NCBI RefSeq assembly: GCF_900109645.1
Contig: NZ_FOBG01000001.1
Span: 1,736,001 to 1,800,000 of the forward strand
From: Duganella sp. CF402
GTDB lineage: Bacteria > Pseudomonadota > Gammaproteobacteria > Burkholderiales > Burkholderiaceae_D
Reading direction: 5' to 3'
Length of the DNA stretch: 64,000 bases
Part shown: piece after piece, positions 9,157 through 17,770 of the stretch
Layout of the letters: the number at the start of each line of letters is the position of its first letter
How positions within the stretch are numbered: position 1 is the first letter of the stretch
Program-made: the position numbers and the translations under genes
Notes under the pieces: generated by a model
What the model was told of the DNA's origin: nothing
Seen by the model: the letters and a program-made list of their open reading frames with translations, nothing else
The model's database searches: none

Positions 9157-9915
9157 ATGAACACAAGTGGAGCGGGCATGGGATATGTAGAGGAATTTGC
9201 AGACGCTTATGCCGAAAGCTACAGCGAGCACGGCGCCAGCGCGCCGGCGCACAGCGTGGCCGACGAGCAAAAGCATCTGCTGGCATATGCGCCGCTGGTC
9301 AAGCGCATCGTGCGCCAGCTCAATTCGCAGATCGCCGGCGCTATCGACCGCGACGATATGGAACAGATCGGCCTGATGGGGCTGCTCGAGGCGCTGCGCC
9401 GCTACGGCGAGCCCGATGGCGCCTTCGGCAGCTACGCCAGCCTGCGCATCCGCGGCGCCATCCTCGACGAGCTGCGGCGCCAGGACTGGCGTCCGCGCGC
9501 GGTGCGCCAGCACAGCCACAAGCTGCGCGACGGCGTGCGCGCCCTGACCCGCAGGCTGGGGCGCGAACCGAGCGAGCACGAGATCATGGAAGCGCTGGCG
9601 CTGACGCCGGACGCCTACCAGGCTTACCTGATGGATGAAAACGCCGAGCTGATCGCCAGCTTCGACGAGGTGCTGCAGGAAAGCGTCAGCAACGACAGCG
9701 CGCCGAGCCCGGAAGACCAGCTGGTGGTGCGGCGCAGCCTGGAACAGGCGCTGCGCGGGCTCGACGAGCGCGAGCAGCGGGTGGTGCAGATGTACTACGA
9801 ATTTGAGCTCAGCTACAAGGAAATCGCCGCCGTGCTGGACCTGACCGACGCCCGCGTCTGTCAGCTGAACAAGGCGGCGCTCAACAAGATGAAGGCAGTA
9901 CTGCAAGGCGCCTGA
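9157..9915 (+). CDS. fliA: RNA polymerase sigma-28 factor FliA (LafS-like)
   Basis: Sigma-28 directs RNA polymerase to late flagellar promoters. The 252-residue protein has sigma region 2 (LVKRIVRQLNSQI, DMEQIGLMGLLEALRRY, FGSYASLRIRGAILDELRRQ), region 3 (RRLGREPSEHEIMEAL) and region 4 with the helix-turn-helix SYKEIAAVLDLTDARVCQL. ATG 9157 is used; ATG 9178 is an in-frame alternative. It sits between fliL and motA, not beside flhF/fleN as in most beta- and gammaproteobacterial primary clusters. Its likely anti-sigma partner, flgM, is 2 kb downstream, so the locus appears to hold a complete checkpoint. Confidence 0.94.
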   Translation: MNTSGAGMGYVEEFADAYAESYSEHGASAPAHSVADEQKHLLAYAPLVKRIVRQLNSQIAGAIDRDDMEQIGLMGLLEALRRYGEPDGAFGSYASLRIRGAILDELRRQDWRPRAVRQHSHKLRDGVRALTRRLGREPSEHEIMEALALTPDAYQAYLMDENAELIASFDEVLQESVSNDSAPSPEDQLVVRRSLEQALRGLDEREQRVVQMYYEFELSYKEIAAVLDLTDARVCQLNKAALNKMKAVLQGA

Positions 9916-9974
9916 GCCAGGCTTGGCGCTTTGTGGCTAGGGATTAGAAAAATGACGCGGAAAGGCGAATCATC

Positions 9975-10895
9975 ATGCAGCAAATAGTCGGTCTCCTCAT
10001 AGTTTTAGGCAGCGTCTTCGGCGGCTTCTTCATGATGGGCGGTTCTTTCCATCAGATCTGGCAGCCGATCGAGCTGATCGTGATCGCCGGCGCCGGCCTG
10101 GGCGCGCTCGTCATCGGCAACCCCAGCCACGTGCTGAAGGAGATGATGACGCAGATTAAAAAGATCATCACCAAGAAAAAATACGACTCCGAATTCCAGC
10201 GCCAGTTGCTGCTGCTGATGTACGAGCTGCTGCAGCTGGCCGCCGGCGGCCTGAAGGCGCTCGACGCCCACGTCGAGGCGCCGAAAGACAGCCCGCTGTT
10301 CCAGCGCTACCCGCGCGTGCTGGAAGAGCCGAAGCTGCTGGCCTTCATCGTCGACAACTTCCGCCTGATGGCGATGGGCAAGATCAACGCGCACGAGCTT
10401 GAAGGCGTGCTGGAGCAGGAACTGGAGGCCATCCACACCGAACTGGAACAGCCGGCCAAGTCGCTGGGCAAGATCGGCGAGGCAATGCCGGGCTTCGGTA
10501 TTCTGGCGGCGGTGCTCGGTATCGTGATCACCATGAACACCGTGAACGAAGGCGCCACCTCGGGCGAAATCGCCGAGCACGTCGGCGCGGCGATGGTCGG
10601 GACCTTCATCGGTATTTTCTTCTGCTACGGCCTGATCGACCCGCTGTGCAATATGATGAAGCAGCTGGTCAACTCCGAGGCGGCCAACAAGGAAACCGTC
10701 AAAGTGGTGCTGGTGACCCACGTCGCCGGCAAGCCGCCGCTGCTGGCAATTGACGCCGGCCGCCGCCTGGTGCAGCTCAACATCAAGCCGAGCTTCGCCC
10801 AGCTCGAGCGCTGGATCAACGATCTGGAAGGCCGCGACAGCGCGCCGGCCGATGATAGCTCTCGTCGTGGAGGCCGTGGTGCTAAAGCCGCATGA
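9975..10895 (+). CDS. motA: Flagellar stator protein MotA (LafT-like)
   Basis: MotA forms the pentameric ring of the ion-driven stator. The 306-residue protein starts with a typical first helix (IVGLLIVLGSVFGGFFMMGG) and has a second helix ELIVIAGAGLGALVIG, a large cytoplasmic loop with RYPRVLEEP, and the paired helices GFGILAAVLGIVITM and AAMVGTFIGIFFCYGLIDPL. The two conserved prolines (EAMPGFGI and IDPL) are present. The length and sequence resemble proton-type MotA of E. coli more than PomA, but ion choice is inference. It overlaps motB by 17 bases. Confidence 0.95.
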   Translation: MQQIVGLLIVLGSVFGGFFMMGGSFHQIWQPIELIVIAGAGLGALVIGNPSHVLKEMMTQIKKIITKKKYDSEFQRQLLLLMYELLQLAAGGLKALDAHVEAPKDSPLFQRYPRVLEEPKLLAFIVDNFRLMAMGKINAHELEGVLEQELEAIHTELEQPAKSLGKIGEAMPGFGILAAVLGIVITMNTVNEGATSGEIAEHVGAAMVGTFIGIFFCYGLIDPLCNMMKQLVNSEAANKETVKVVLVTHVAGKPPLLAIDAGRRLVQLNIKPSFAQLERWINDLEGRDSAPADDSSRRGGRGAKAA

Positions 10896-11883
10896 CAAGG
10901 CGCATGACCAGACCATCGTCAAGCGCGGTGGCGGCAAGCACAAGCACGACGACCACGGCGGTGCCTGGAAGGTAGCGTTCGCCGACTTCTGTCTCGCGCT
11001 GATGTGTTTGTTCCTGGTGCTGTGGCTGATGGCGGCGCGTAACACCGAGGCGCTCGAGCAAGTGCTGACCGAGGCCGACGGCGCCAAGACCGACCAGGGC
11101 AAGGGCGTGATGCCGGAGCAGGTGGGCGGCCCGCGCGGCAGCCTGATCGACCGTTTCCCGATGCCGCACTTCGGCACCTCGGAAGCCGAGGGCAAGAAGA
11201 AAGCCACGGCCGAAGTGGCCGAGCAGCCCGATGAGCCCTCCTCCAAGGTCAAGTACGACACCCCGGACGACCTGACCCAGCTGGCCAAGGTGCTGACCAA
11301 GATGAGCGCCGAGGCCGGCCTGTCGAGCAACCTCGAGTCGGTGGTGACGCCGTACGGCCTGCGCGTGATGCTGCACGACACCGACCGCCAGGGCATGTTC
11401 GTGCGCGGCAGCGCGGTGCCGACCGACAAGTTCCGCGCCCTGCTGCGCAAGATGGGACCGCTGTTCCAGCAGATGGAAAACCAGATGCTGATCGTCGGCC
11501 ACACCGACTCGCTGCAGTACGCCGACACCAGCTACGCGGCGTTCTCCAACTGGACGCTGTCGGCCAACCGCGCCATGTCGGCCCGCTCGCAACTGCTGGC
11601 CGGCGGCATGAACCGCGAATCGGTGCTGCAGGTGGTGGGCATGGCCGACCGCGCGCCGCTCGACACCAAGCGCGCCGACGCCGGCGTCAACCGCCGCATC
11701 GAATTGCTGATCCTGACCACGGCCCAGGCCCGCACCATCGCCACCATGTTTGGCATGCCGGAAAGCAGTGATCCGCTGATCCACGACGTCGATACCGCCC
11801 TGCCCGATGCCACGCTGCTGCAGCAACTGCGCAGCAAGCTCGGCGGCGATAGCCCGCTGCGTGATCCGCGCCGCAACAAGTAA
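10879..11883 (+). CDS. motB: Flagellar stator protein MotB (LafU-like)
   Basis: MotB anchors the stator to peptidoglycan and carries the ion-binding aspartate. I place the start at GTG 10879, preceded at 5 bases by GGAGG (10869-10873); the frame also has ATG 10852 with no good site. The protein has a Lys/His/Gly-rich N terminus, the single helix with the ion-carrying Asp (AWKVAFADFCLALMCLFLVL), a plug and linker, and an OmpA-like peptidoglycan-binding domain (about 195-300) with LIVGHTDSLQYAD and RADAGVNRRIELLIL. It completes a stator dedicated to this locus. Confidence 0.94.
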   Translation: MLKPHDKAHDQTIVKRGGGKHKHDDHGGAWKVAFADFCLALMCLFLVLWLMAARNTEALEQVLTEADGAKTDQGKGVMPEQVGGPRGSLIDRFPMPHFGTSEAEGKKKATAEVAEQPDEPSSKVKYDTPDDLTQLAKVLTKMSAEAGLSSNLESVVTPYGLRVMLHDTDRQGMFVRGSAVPTDKFRALLRKMGPLFQQMENQMLIVGHTDSLQYADTSYAAFSNWTLSANRAMSARSQLLAGGMNRESVLQVVGMADRAPLDTKRADAGVNRRIELLILTTAQARTIATMFGMPESSDPLIHDVDTALPDATLLQQLRSKLGGDSPLRDPRRNK

Positions 11884-11926
11884 GAGTAGAGTTAGTATGG
11901 AAACCAAGCCAACACGAGGCACACGT

Positions 11927-12199
11927 ATGAGAATTACGACTTCGACCCCGGACGGGATGGCCGTCCAGCGCGTGGCCGACAGCGCCCCGGTGGAAGCGCC
12001 GGAAGCGGTCGCCGCGCCGGCCCCGGCGCCGCTGCAATCGAGCGTGCTGCAGCCGGCGCTGCAGGCGCTGCGCGAGATGCCGGAAATCGACCAGGAAAAA
12101 ATCGACATGCTGCGCGACGCCCTGGCCAAGGGCGAGCTGCCGTTCGACCCGTCCAAGCTGGCCGGCCTGATCCAACGCTTCCACGGGAGCGAGCAGTGA
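11927..12199 (+). CDS. flgM: Anti-sigma-28 factor FlgM
   Basis: FlgM holds sigma-28 inactive until the hook is complete and FlgM is exported. The 90-residue product has the short basic/Thr start MRITTSTPDG, a disordered Pro/Ala-rich middle and a C-terminal sigma-binding helix region (EIDQEKIDMLRDALAKGELP, SKLAGLIQRF). ATG 11927 has a GAGG site seven bases upstream; ATG 11897 would add ten atypical residues. The stop overlaps flgN by four bases (GTGA). It probably pairs with the sigma-28 at 9157. Confidence 0.9.
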   Translation: MRITTSTPDGMAVQRVADSAPVEAPEAVAAPAPAPLQSSVLQPALQALREMPEIDQEKIDMLRDALAKGELPFDPSKLAGLIQRFHGSEQ

Positions 12200-12645
12200 G
12201 CGTAGTCAGTAACACGGTGGGCGCCCTGTCCCGCCAGGACGCCATGCGTCAGCTGCTGGCCGGGATCGCCGACGATTTGCTCGCCTATCCGGCCCTGCAA
12301 GATTTGCTGCAACAACAATTCCAGGCCGCGCTGCGCCACAAGGCGTCCGAACTGGGCGCCGTGGCCGAGGCCATTTCCACCCTGGTCGACACCATGCAGG
12401 CCCGGCGCGAGCTGCGCGTGGCGCTGGTACAACGCCTGGTAGGCCCCCAAGGCACCATGCTGCAGGCTTTTGCCTTGCTGAAAAATGCAGCGCGGGAGAG
12501 AATGGAAACAGACTGGAGTACGCTGGAACAGGCCGTCATCGCGTGCAAAGCGCTGAGCAAGCGCAATGGCGACCTGCTGGTGGAGCAATACAGCATCATG
12601 CAGCGTGTGCTGCATGGCGAGGAGCAAATTTATGCGCCAGCTTAG
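12196..12645 (+). CDS. flgN: Flagellar export chaperone FlgN
   Basis: FlgN is the chaperone of the hook-filament junction proteins FlgK and FlgL, both encoded downstream. The 149-residue product is helical, with DLLAYPALQDLLQQQFQAALRH and the family-like ending LSKRNGDLLVEQYSIMQRVL. It starts at GTG 12196 overlapping the flgM stop, and its end overlaps the following muramidase gene by 14 bases. The flgM-flgN pair is a standard arrangement. Confidence 0.88.
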   Translation: MSVVSNTVGALSRQDAMRQLLAGIADDLLAYPALQDLLQQQFQAALRHKASELGAVAEAISTLVDTMQARRELRVALVQRLVGPQGTMLQAFALLKNAARERMETDWSTLEQAVIACKALSKRNGDLLVEQYSIMQRVLHGEEQIYAPA

Positions 12646-13405
12646 CGGGATGCAAGCCACGGCACCCACTGCTGCAACCGTGTCGAATGTCGCCGCCAGC
12701 CGCCCTACCGCGGCCACTGGCGGCTTTGCCACGTCCGGCGCCTTCAACGCCGCCTTCCAGCAGGTGCAGGCCGACGTCGCCGCCTACATCGCCAAGGGCG
12801 ACCTCAGCGTTCCGAACAACGCCCAGCCCTCGTCGCAAGCCATGAGCCTGCAGGCGATGGCCTTGCGCAACCGCGCCGCCGGCGCGCTCGAGGACGAGGA
12901 ACACGGGGTCGACAGCGCCACCCAGCAGCAATTCCTGGCCTCGATCAAGCCGTGGGCCGAGGAAACCGCCGGCAAGCTGGGCGTGGCGCCCGAGCTGGTG
13001 GCCGCGCATGCGGCGCTGGAATCGGGCTGGGGCAAGCAGCCGCTGAAAAACGGCACGGCCAGCGCCAACAACCTGTTCGGCATCAAGGCCGGCAGCGGCT
13101 GGCAAGGCGACATCGCCACCGCCAGCACCACCGAGTACGAACACGGCGCCATGCTGCGCAAGACCGAGCGCTTCCGCAGCTATCCCGACACCGCCAGCGC
13201 CTTCCGCGACTACGCCAGCCTGCTGAGCAGCAATCCGCGCTACGCGGCCGCGCTCAACACCGGCAGCGACGCCCACGCCTTCGCCGGCGCGCTGGCCAGG
13301 GCCGGCTACGCCACCGACCCGCAGTATGCGGACAAGCTGGGCAAGGTGGCCGCCCAGCTGCAGCGCAGCGGCGGCCTGGCCGGCGTCACTGCGACGGAGG
13401 ACTAG
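12632..13405 (+). CDS. Stand-alone flagellar peptidoglycan hydrolase (FlgJ C-terminal half)
   Basis: The 257-residue protein has a disordered N-terminal third and a glucosaminidase-type domain (about residues 95-245). That domain has AAHAALESGWGKQPLKNG, ANNLFGIKAGSGWQG, RSYPDTASAFRDYASLLSSN and ALARAGYATDPQYADKL. This is the peptidoglycan-cutting half of Salmonella-type FlgJ, which opens the wall for the rod; the predicted catalytic Glu is in the HAALESGWG motif. The rod-scaffold half is a separate gene at 20400. ATG 12632 has a GAGGAG site and overlaps flgN by 14 bases. There is no obvious Sec signal, so export through the flagellar apparatus is likely (inference). The 3' end overlaps flgA, on the other strand, by 20 bases. 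Confidence 0.88.
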   Translation: MRQLSGMQATAPTAATVSNVAASRPTAATGGFATSGAFNAAFQQVQADVAAYIAKGDLSVPNNAQPSSQAMSLQAMALRNRAAGALEDEEHGVDSATQQQFLASIKPWAEETAGKLGVAPELVAAHAALESGWGKQPLKNGTASANNLFGIKAGSGWQGDIATASTTEYEHGAMLRKTERFRSYPDTASAFRDYASLLSSNPRYAAALNTGSDAHAFAGALARAGYATDPQYADKLGKVAAQLQRSGGLAGVTATED

Positions 13406-14135
13406 CCGTGACCGGCGCAGACACCGGCTCCACCGTGGCAGCGCCCGTCACCCGGGCACGGATCACCGTGCCGCTGGCATTGCGCACCCGCACCGCGTCG
13501 CCGCGCCCACCGGCATCGAGCGCCTCGCCCGCCATGCTGACCTCGACTTCCTCGCGGCGCGCGACGATGCGCACCGGCTCGCCGCGCTTGACCAGCGTCG
13601 GCGCCGCCAGCAAACCCTTGCGTAAAATCTCGCCGCTGCGCAGCGCGCGCTTGGCGCTCATGCCCACCGCGTCCTGCGGATCGGCGATGCTGTCGCCGAT
13701 CGAGGAGATGTCGTGGCGCTCCAGCAACACATCCGTATCGGACAGGACTTTCCCGGCCGCCAACTCGCTTGCCATCACAGCAATGCGCGCCGAGATCTGC
13801 GCGCGCACGATGAATTCATACCGCCAGCCATTCGCGCCGCTGCAAACGGCGATGAAACGCATGCGCGCCGGCAAGCGCGTATCGGCGCCCTGCACCGTCA
13901 CCGGCCCGCTGCAAGGGGCTAGCGGCCGTGTTCCCGGCACCACCGTGATGCCGATCTGCGGTTCGCTCAAGCCGGCTGCCTCGGCCCAGCGCACCACTTG
14001 CTGGCGCGCCGCCGTTTCGACCATGCCGGGCAGCTGCTCCGCCGCCACCCCAACCGGGGCAGAAAAACCTGGCGAAATCCGAATGCAAAACAGCAACATT
14101 GCCGCCGAAACAGTTACAATACATTTGTTGTACAT
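13386..14135 (-). CDS. flgA: Flagellar P-ring assembly chaperone FlgA
   Basis: FlgA is a periplasmic chaperone for P-ring assembly from FlgI. The 249-residue protein has a Sec signal peptide (CIVTVSAAMLLFCIRISPGFSA), an N-terminal variable region, and the conserved SAF/ChapFlgA domain (about 120-240) with LLERHDISSI, LRSGEILRKGLL, VKRGEPVRIVA and GDAVRVRNASG. ATG 14135 has a GAGG site upstream. It is read opposite to every other flagellar gene here: divergent from flgB and convergent with the muramidase gene, whose last 20 bases it overlaps. Confidence 0.93.
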   Translation of the reverse strand: MYNKCIVTVSAAMLLFCIRISPGFSAPVGVAAEQLPGMVETAARQQVVRWAEAAGLSEPQIGITVVPGTRPLAPCSGPVTVQGADTRLPARMRFIAVCSGANGWRYEFIVRAQISARIAVMASELAAGKVLSDTDVLLERHDISSIGDSIADPQDAVGMSAKRALRSGEILRKGLLAAPTLVKRGEPVRIVARREEVEVSMAGEALDAGGRGDAVRVRNASGTVIRARVTGAATVEPVSAPVTASPPSQ

Positions 14136-14242
14136 GAGCAATAACCTCTACTATGATGCGAGAGGTCATTCTACAGGGCGGCTTGCAGTTGCCGCCACTC
14201 ATGTTGACACGTTTTACCGCAACGTCACCACAGGGGAAGAAT
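14136..14242. promoter_or_regulatory. Divergent control region between flgA and flgB
   Basis: The 107 bases between the flgA and flgB starts must serve transcription in both directions. A TTGACA hexamer lies at about 14204-14209 on the + strand, but no matching -10 box is seen at proper distance. GC-rich elements around 14176-14195 resemble a sigma54 site on first reading but fail the GG-N10-GC spacing. A strong AGGGGAAG ribosome site precedes flgB. Confidence 0.4.
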
Positions 14243-14605
14243 ATGGGCATTAACTTCAAAGATGCAGCCGGCGTCCACGCCGACGCGCTGGCCTTGCGCG
14301 CCGAGCGCACGCGCATCCTGGCGGCCAATATCGCCAATGAGAACACGCCCGGCTTCCAGGCGCAGGACATGGATTTCAGCGCCACCCTGGCCAATGTGCA
14401 GGCGGTCGGCAACGGCGACCTCGGCGACGGCGGCGACAGCGCGCTGATGTACCGCGTGCCCTACCACCCTACCCGCGACGGCAACACGGTGGAAATCGGC
14501 GTCGAGCAGGCGGCGTTCTCGCAGAACGCCACCGACTTCGCCACCAGCCTGACCTTCGTCAACATGAAACTCAAGGGCCTGGCGAAAGCCATCAGCGGCC
14601 AGTAA
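14243..14605 (+). CDS. flgB: Flagellar proximal rod protein FlgB
   Basis: FlgB is the first rod protein above the MS ring. The 120-residue product has the rod-family N terminus LRAERTRILAANIANENTPGFQAQDMDF and the C-terminal helix TSLTFVNMKLKGLAKAI. ATG 14243 is chosen over the upstream in-frame ATG 14153 because of an AGGGGAAG site and family length. It opens the flgB-L operon, with flgC following after 13 bases. Confidence 0.94.
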   Translation: MGINFKDAAGVHADALALRAERTRILAANIANENTPGFQAQDMDFSATLANVQAVGNGDLGDGGDSALMYRVPYHPTRDGNTVEIGVEQAAFSQNATDFATSLTFVNMKLKGLAKAISGQ

Positions 14606-14618
14606 GGCAGGAACCAGC

Positions 14619-15041
14619 ATGTCCTTCAAGAATATTTCAGAAATCGCCGGCTCGGCGATGGCGGCCCAGTCGGTCCGCCTGAATACCATCGCCTCCAACC
14701 TGGCCAACGCCGATTCGGTGGCCGGCACCGAGGCCGAGACCTACCGCGCGCGCAAGCCGGTGTTTGCGGCCGTCATGAGCGACGGCCCGGACGGCATGAG
14801 CAGCGCCGGCGGCAAGGTGCAGGTGCTGGACGTGGTGCAGTCGGACGAGCCGCTGCGCCAGGTCTACGAGCCCGGCAACCCGATGGCCAACGCCGAGGGC
14901 ATGGTGTTCTACCCGAATGTCAACCAGGTGGCCGAGATGACCGACATGATGTCGGCCTCGCGCGCCTTTGAGACCAATGTTGAAGTCCTGGGCCGCATCC
15001 GTTCGATGCAGAGCTCCCTCCTTAAACTCGGCGAAGGCTAA
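14619..15041 (+). CDS. flgC: Flagellar proximal rod protein FlgC
   Basis: The 140-residue product carries the rod signature SVRLNTIASNLANADSVAG, the FlgC-type EPGNPMANAEGMVFYPNVN motif, and a C-terminal helix EMTDMMSASRAFETNVEVL shared by all axial proteins. It polymerises with FlgB and FlgF as the proximal rod. It has standard family length and operon position; nothing unusual is seen. Confidence 0.96.
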   Translation: MSFKNISEIAGSAMAAQSVRLNTIASNLANADSVAGTEAETYRARKPVFAAVMSDGPDGMSSAGGKVQVLDVVQSDEPLRQVYEPGNPMANAEGMVFYPNVNQVAEMTDMMSASRAFETNVEVLGRIRSMQSSLLKLGEG

Positions 15042-15044
15042 GTC

Positions 15045-15725
15045 ATGACCGTCAGTCTCCTCAATAACGGCAGCACCAGCTCGTCGACCACGTCCGGCAC
15101 CAGCATCACCGGCAATGCGTCGAGCGAAGCGTCGAATATGTTCACCAAGCTGCTGGTGGCGCAAATCCAGAACCAGGATCCGCTGTCGCCCACCGATCCG
15201 GCGCAGTTCGTCCAGCAGCTGACCCAGCTGTCGCAGACCGAAACCCTGCAAAACCTGACCAATGTCACCAGCGCCAGTGCCAGCGTGCTGCAAAGCATGC
15301 AGGTGCTGGCGCTGGGCGCGCAAGTCGGTTCCAACGTGATGGCCGAAACCAAGTCGGTCACGCTGGACGGCGCCACCAAGGTCACCGGCCAGACCACGCT
15401 GGCGGCCTCCAGCACCAAGACCACGCTGGTGCTGACCGGCTCCGACGGCGTCAAGCACGAGGTCAACCTCGGCACCCAGGCCCCGGGCACGGTCGCGTTC
15501 ACCATCGATCCGGCCAAGCTGGGCCTGAAGGCCGACACCTACAGCCTGGCGGTCCAGACCTCCAGCAAGGAAACCCCGGCGGTCGACATCCAGGGCCGCC
15601 TGAACAGCGTGCGCCTGTCGTCCACCGGCAGCGTGGTGCTCAACGTCGGCAACATCGGCGAAACCGCCACCAGCGCCATCACCGCCTTCAACGGTTCCAC
15701 TTCTGCCACTCAAGCTAGTCTCTAA
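15045..15725 (+). CDS. flgD: Flagellar hook cap / hook assembly protein FlgD
   Basis: FlgD caps the hook during its growth. The 226-residue protein has the conserved N-terminal motif MFTKLLVAQIQNQDPLSP followed by DPAQFVQQLTQLSQTETLQN. It then has the Fn3/tudor-like FlgD core (about 90-200), with EVNLGTQAPGTVAFTID and the terminal VVLNVGNIGE. It precedes flgE by 15 bases, as usual. Confidence 0.95.
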   Translation: MTVSLLNNGSTSSSTTSGTSITGNASSEASNMFTKLLVAQIQNQDPLSPTDPAQFVQQLTQLSQTETLQNLTNVTSASASVLQSMQVLALGAQVGSNVMAETKSVTLDGATKVTGQTTLAASSTKTTLVLTGSDGVKHEVNLGTQAPGTVAFTIDPAKLGLKADTYSLAVQTSSKETPAVDIQGRLNSVRLSSTGSVVLNVGNIGETATSAITAFNGSTSATQASL

Positions 15726-15740
15726 AGGAAGGTATCCATC

Positions 15741-16997
15741 ATGAGTTTCGATATCGCATTGTCTGGCATCCAGGCCATCAACGATTCGCTGGACGTCACC
15801 AGCCACAACATCGCCAACGCCGGCACCTATGGCTACAAGGCCAGCCGCGCCAACTTCTCGACCCTGGTGGCGGGCAACCAGGTCACCGGCGTGCAGGTGG
15901 GCTCGACCACCCAGAACATCGGCCTGCAGGGCGGCATCCTCAACACCGGCCGCTCGCTGGACGCCTCGATCAACGGCAAGGGCTTCTTCATCGCCAAGGA
16001 CGCCGCCACCGGCGAAATCCAGTACACCCGCGTCGGCATCTTCGACGCCTCCAAGGACGGCTACCTGATCGACGCCTCCGGCCGCAAGGTGCAGGGCTAC
16101 CCGGTCGACGTGCAGACCGGCGTGATGGGCGCACAGGGCGATATCACCATCCCGACCGGTGCGATCCCGGCCGTGGCGTCGGAAAAAGTCAGCTACGTCG
16201 GCAACCTGTCGGCCGACTGGGTCGCCCCCAGCGCCGGCTGGACCGCGCCGGCCACCGCCGCCGACGCGCCCGACACCGCCACCTTCAATATGTCCAAGGC
16301 CTCGGTCATCTACGACACCCTGGGCGGCAAGCATACTTTGACCCAGTACTTCGCCCGTACCGGCGGCGGCAGCGGCGCCTCGACCGCCAACTCGGTCGAC
16401 GTGCACTATGTGCTGGACGGCCTGGAAGTCGGCACCCCGACCACCATGACCTTCGACGGCACCACCGGCCAGATGCTGACCCCTGACCCGGCCGCCGACG
16501 CCGGCAGCATCACCATCGGCCTGGCCGGCACCACCACCGCCAACGGCGGCGTACTGAACGACATCGTCATCAACTACACCGGCACCACCGGCTTTGCCGG
16601 CGAAGCGACCACCTCGACCAACAACGCCGACGGCTACGCCTCGGGCACCTTCAGCGGCGTGACGCTGGGCGAAGACGGCTCGGTGATCGCCAGCTACACC
16701 AACGGCCAGAAGCAGACCATCGGCCGCCTGGCCGTGGCCACCTTCCCGGACGAAGGCGCGCTGACCGCCGTCAGCGACACCAGCTGGACCACCTCGATCG
16801 CCTCGGGCGAGCCGCTGGTGACCGCAGCCGGCGTCGGCATGGCCGGCACCATCAACGTCAGCACGCTGGAACAGTCCAACGTCGACATCACTTCGGAACT
16901 GGTGGGCCTGATGACCTCGCAGCGCAACTACCAGGCCAACTCCAAGGTGATCCAGACCGAGTCGACCATGCTGCAATCGCTGATGCAGGCGATCTGA
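15741..16997 (+). CDS. flgE: Flagellar hook protein FlgE
   Basis: FlgE builds the hook. The 418-residue protein has the axial N terminus (IALSGIQAINDSLDVTSHNI), a hook D1/D2 core with GRSLDASINGKGFFIA, and the C-terminal FlgE domain LEQSNVDITSELVGLMTSQR followed by NYQANSKVIQTESTM. Its length is near that of E. coli FlgE. Ribosome site AAGGAAGG precedes ATG 15741. Confidence 0.96.
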   Translation: MSFDIALSGIQAINDSLDVTSHNIANAGTYGYKASRANFSTLVAGNQVTGVQVGSTTQNIGLQGGILNTGRSLDASINGKGFFIAKDAATGEIQYTRVGIFDASKDGYLIDASGRKVQGYPVDVQTGVMGAQGDITIPTGAIPAVASEKVSYVGNLSADWVAPSAGWTAPATAADAPDTATFNMSKASVIYDTLGGKHTLTQYFARTGGGSGASTANSVDVHYVLDGLEVGTPTTMTFDGTTGQMLTPDPAADAGSITIGLAGTTTANGGVLNDIVINYTGTTGFAGEATTSTNNADGYASGTFSGVTLGEDGSVIASYTNGQKQTIGRLAVATFPDEGALTAVSDTSWTTSIASGEPLVTAAGVGMAGTINVSTLEQSNVDITSELVGLMTSQRNYQANSKVIQTESTMLQSLMQAI

Positions 16998-17007
16998 GGA
17001 CGGATAC

Positions 17008-17736
17008 ATGGACGCGCTGATCTACACCGCCATGAGCGGGGCCGAACGGGCCCTGCGCGGGCAACAGGTGCACGCCAACAACCTGGCCAACATCGACACC
17101 GGCGGCTTCCGCGCCAATATGGAGCTGTCGGCGGCGCAGGCCGTCAACGGCTACGGCTACGACGACCGCCACATGTCGCAGCTGCAGGCCAACAGCCTGT
17201 CGACCAAGCCGGGCACCATGAAAAGCACCGGCCGCGACCTCGACGTCGCGGTGGCCGGCAACGGCTTCCTGACGGTGCAGAGCGCCGGCGGCGAGGCCTA
17301 CACCCGCGCCGGCGCGATGGTGCTCGATGAGAACGGCACCCTGCGCGTCAACGGCGACGTGGTGCTGGGCGAAGGCGGCCCGATCACCCTGCCCGAGTAC
17401 ACCGCGATCGCCATCGGCAATGACGGCACCATCTCGATCCAGGCGCCGGGCACCACCACCATGCAGGTGATCGACAAGCTGCGCCTGGTGAAGGCGGAAG
17501 CGTCCGAACTGACCAAGAACACCCAGGGCTTGCTGGTCGCGCGCGACGGCAACCCGCTGGCCACCGACCCGGGCGTGGTGCTGCGCCCCGGCCACCTGGA
17601 AGGCAGCAATGTCTCGGCGGTGGAAGAAATGGTGTCGGTGATGAGCCTGAACCGTACTTTTGAAATCCAGATGAAATTGTTCACGGCCACCGATTCGATG
17701 GCCGAAGCCGGCAACCGCCTGATTAGCGGCAGCTGA
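17008..17736 (+). CDS. flgF: Flagellar proximal rod protein FlgF
   Basis: The 242-residue product has the axial N terminus MDALIYTAMSGAERALRGQQ and VHANNLANIDTGGFRA, the core motif GRDLDVAVAGNGFLTVQ, and the C-terminal EGSNVSAVEEMVSVMSLNRT. The first residues (MDxLIYTAMSGA) distinguish FlgF from FlgG. Length and order are standard. Confidence 0.95.
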   Translation: MDALIYTAMSGAERALRGQQVHANNLANIDTGGFRANMELSAAQAVNGYGYDDRHMSQLQANSLSTKPGTMKSTGRDLDVAVAGNGFLTVQSAGGEAYTRAGAMVLDENGTLRVNGDVVLGEGGPITLPEYTAIAIGNDGTISIQAPGTTTMQVIDKLRLVKAEASELTKNTQGLLVARDGNPLATDPGVVLRPGHLEGSNVSAVEEMVSVMSLNRTFEIQMKLFTATDSMAEAGNRLISGS

Positions 17737-17770
17737 TCCACACGCGACAAGACACGACAGGGAGAAAATC

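Noticed and set aside
9925..9945. Possible sigma54 -24/-12 promoter before motA (TTGGCGCTTTGTGGC)
   Set aside because: GG to GC spacing is 9 instead of 10 and the flanks do not match TGGCAC/TTGC; reading as coincidence.
14176..14195. Possible sigma54 promoter in the flgA-flgB gap
   Set aside because: No GG-N10-GC pair exists in either direction at this site.
14637..17009. Long minus-strand open frame (790 codons) across flgC-flgE
   Set aside because: It is antisense to well-identified rod and hook genes; the high third-position GC of those genes suppresses stops on the other strand. The translation is low-complexity Gly/Arg/His-rich.
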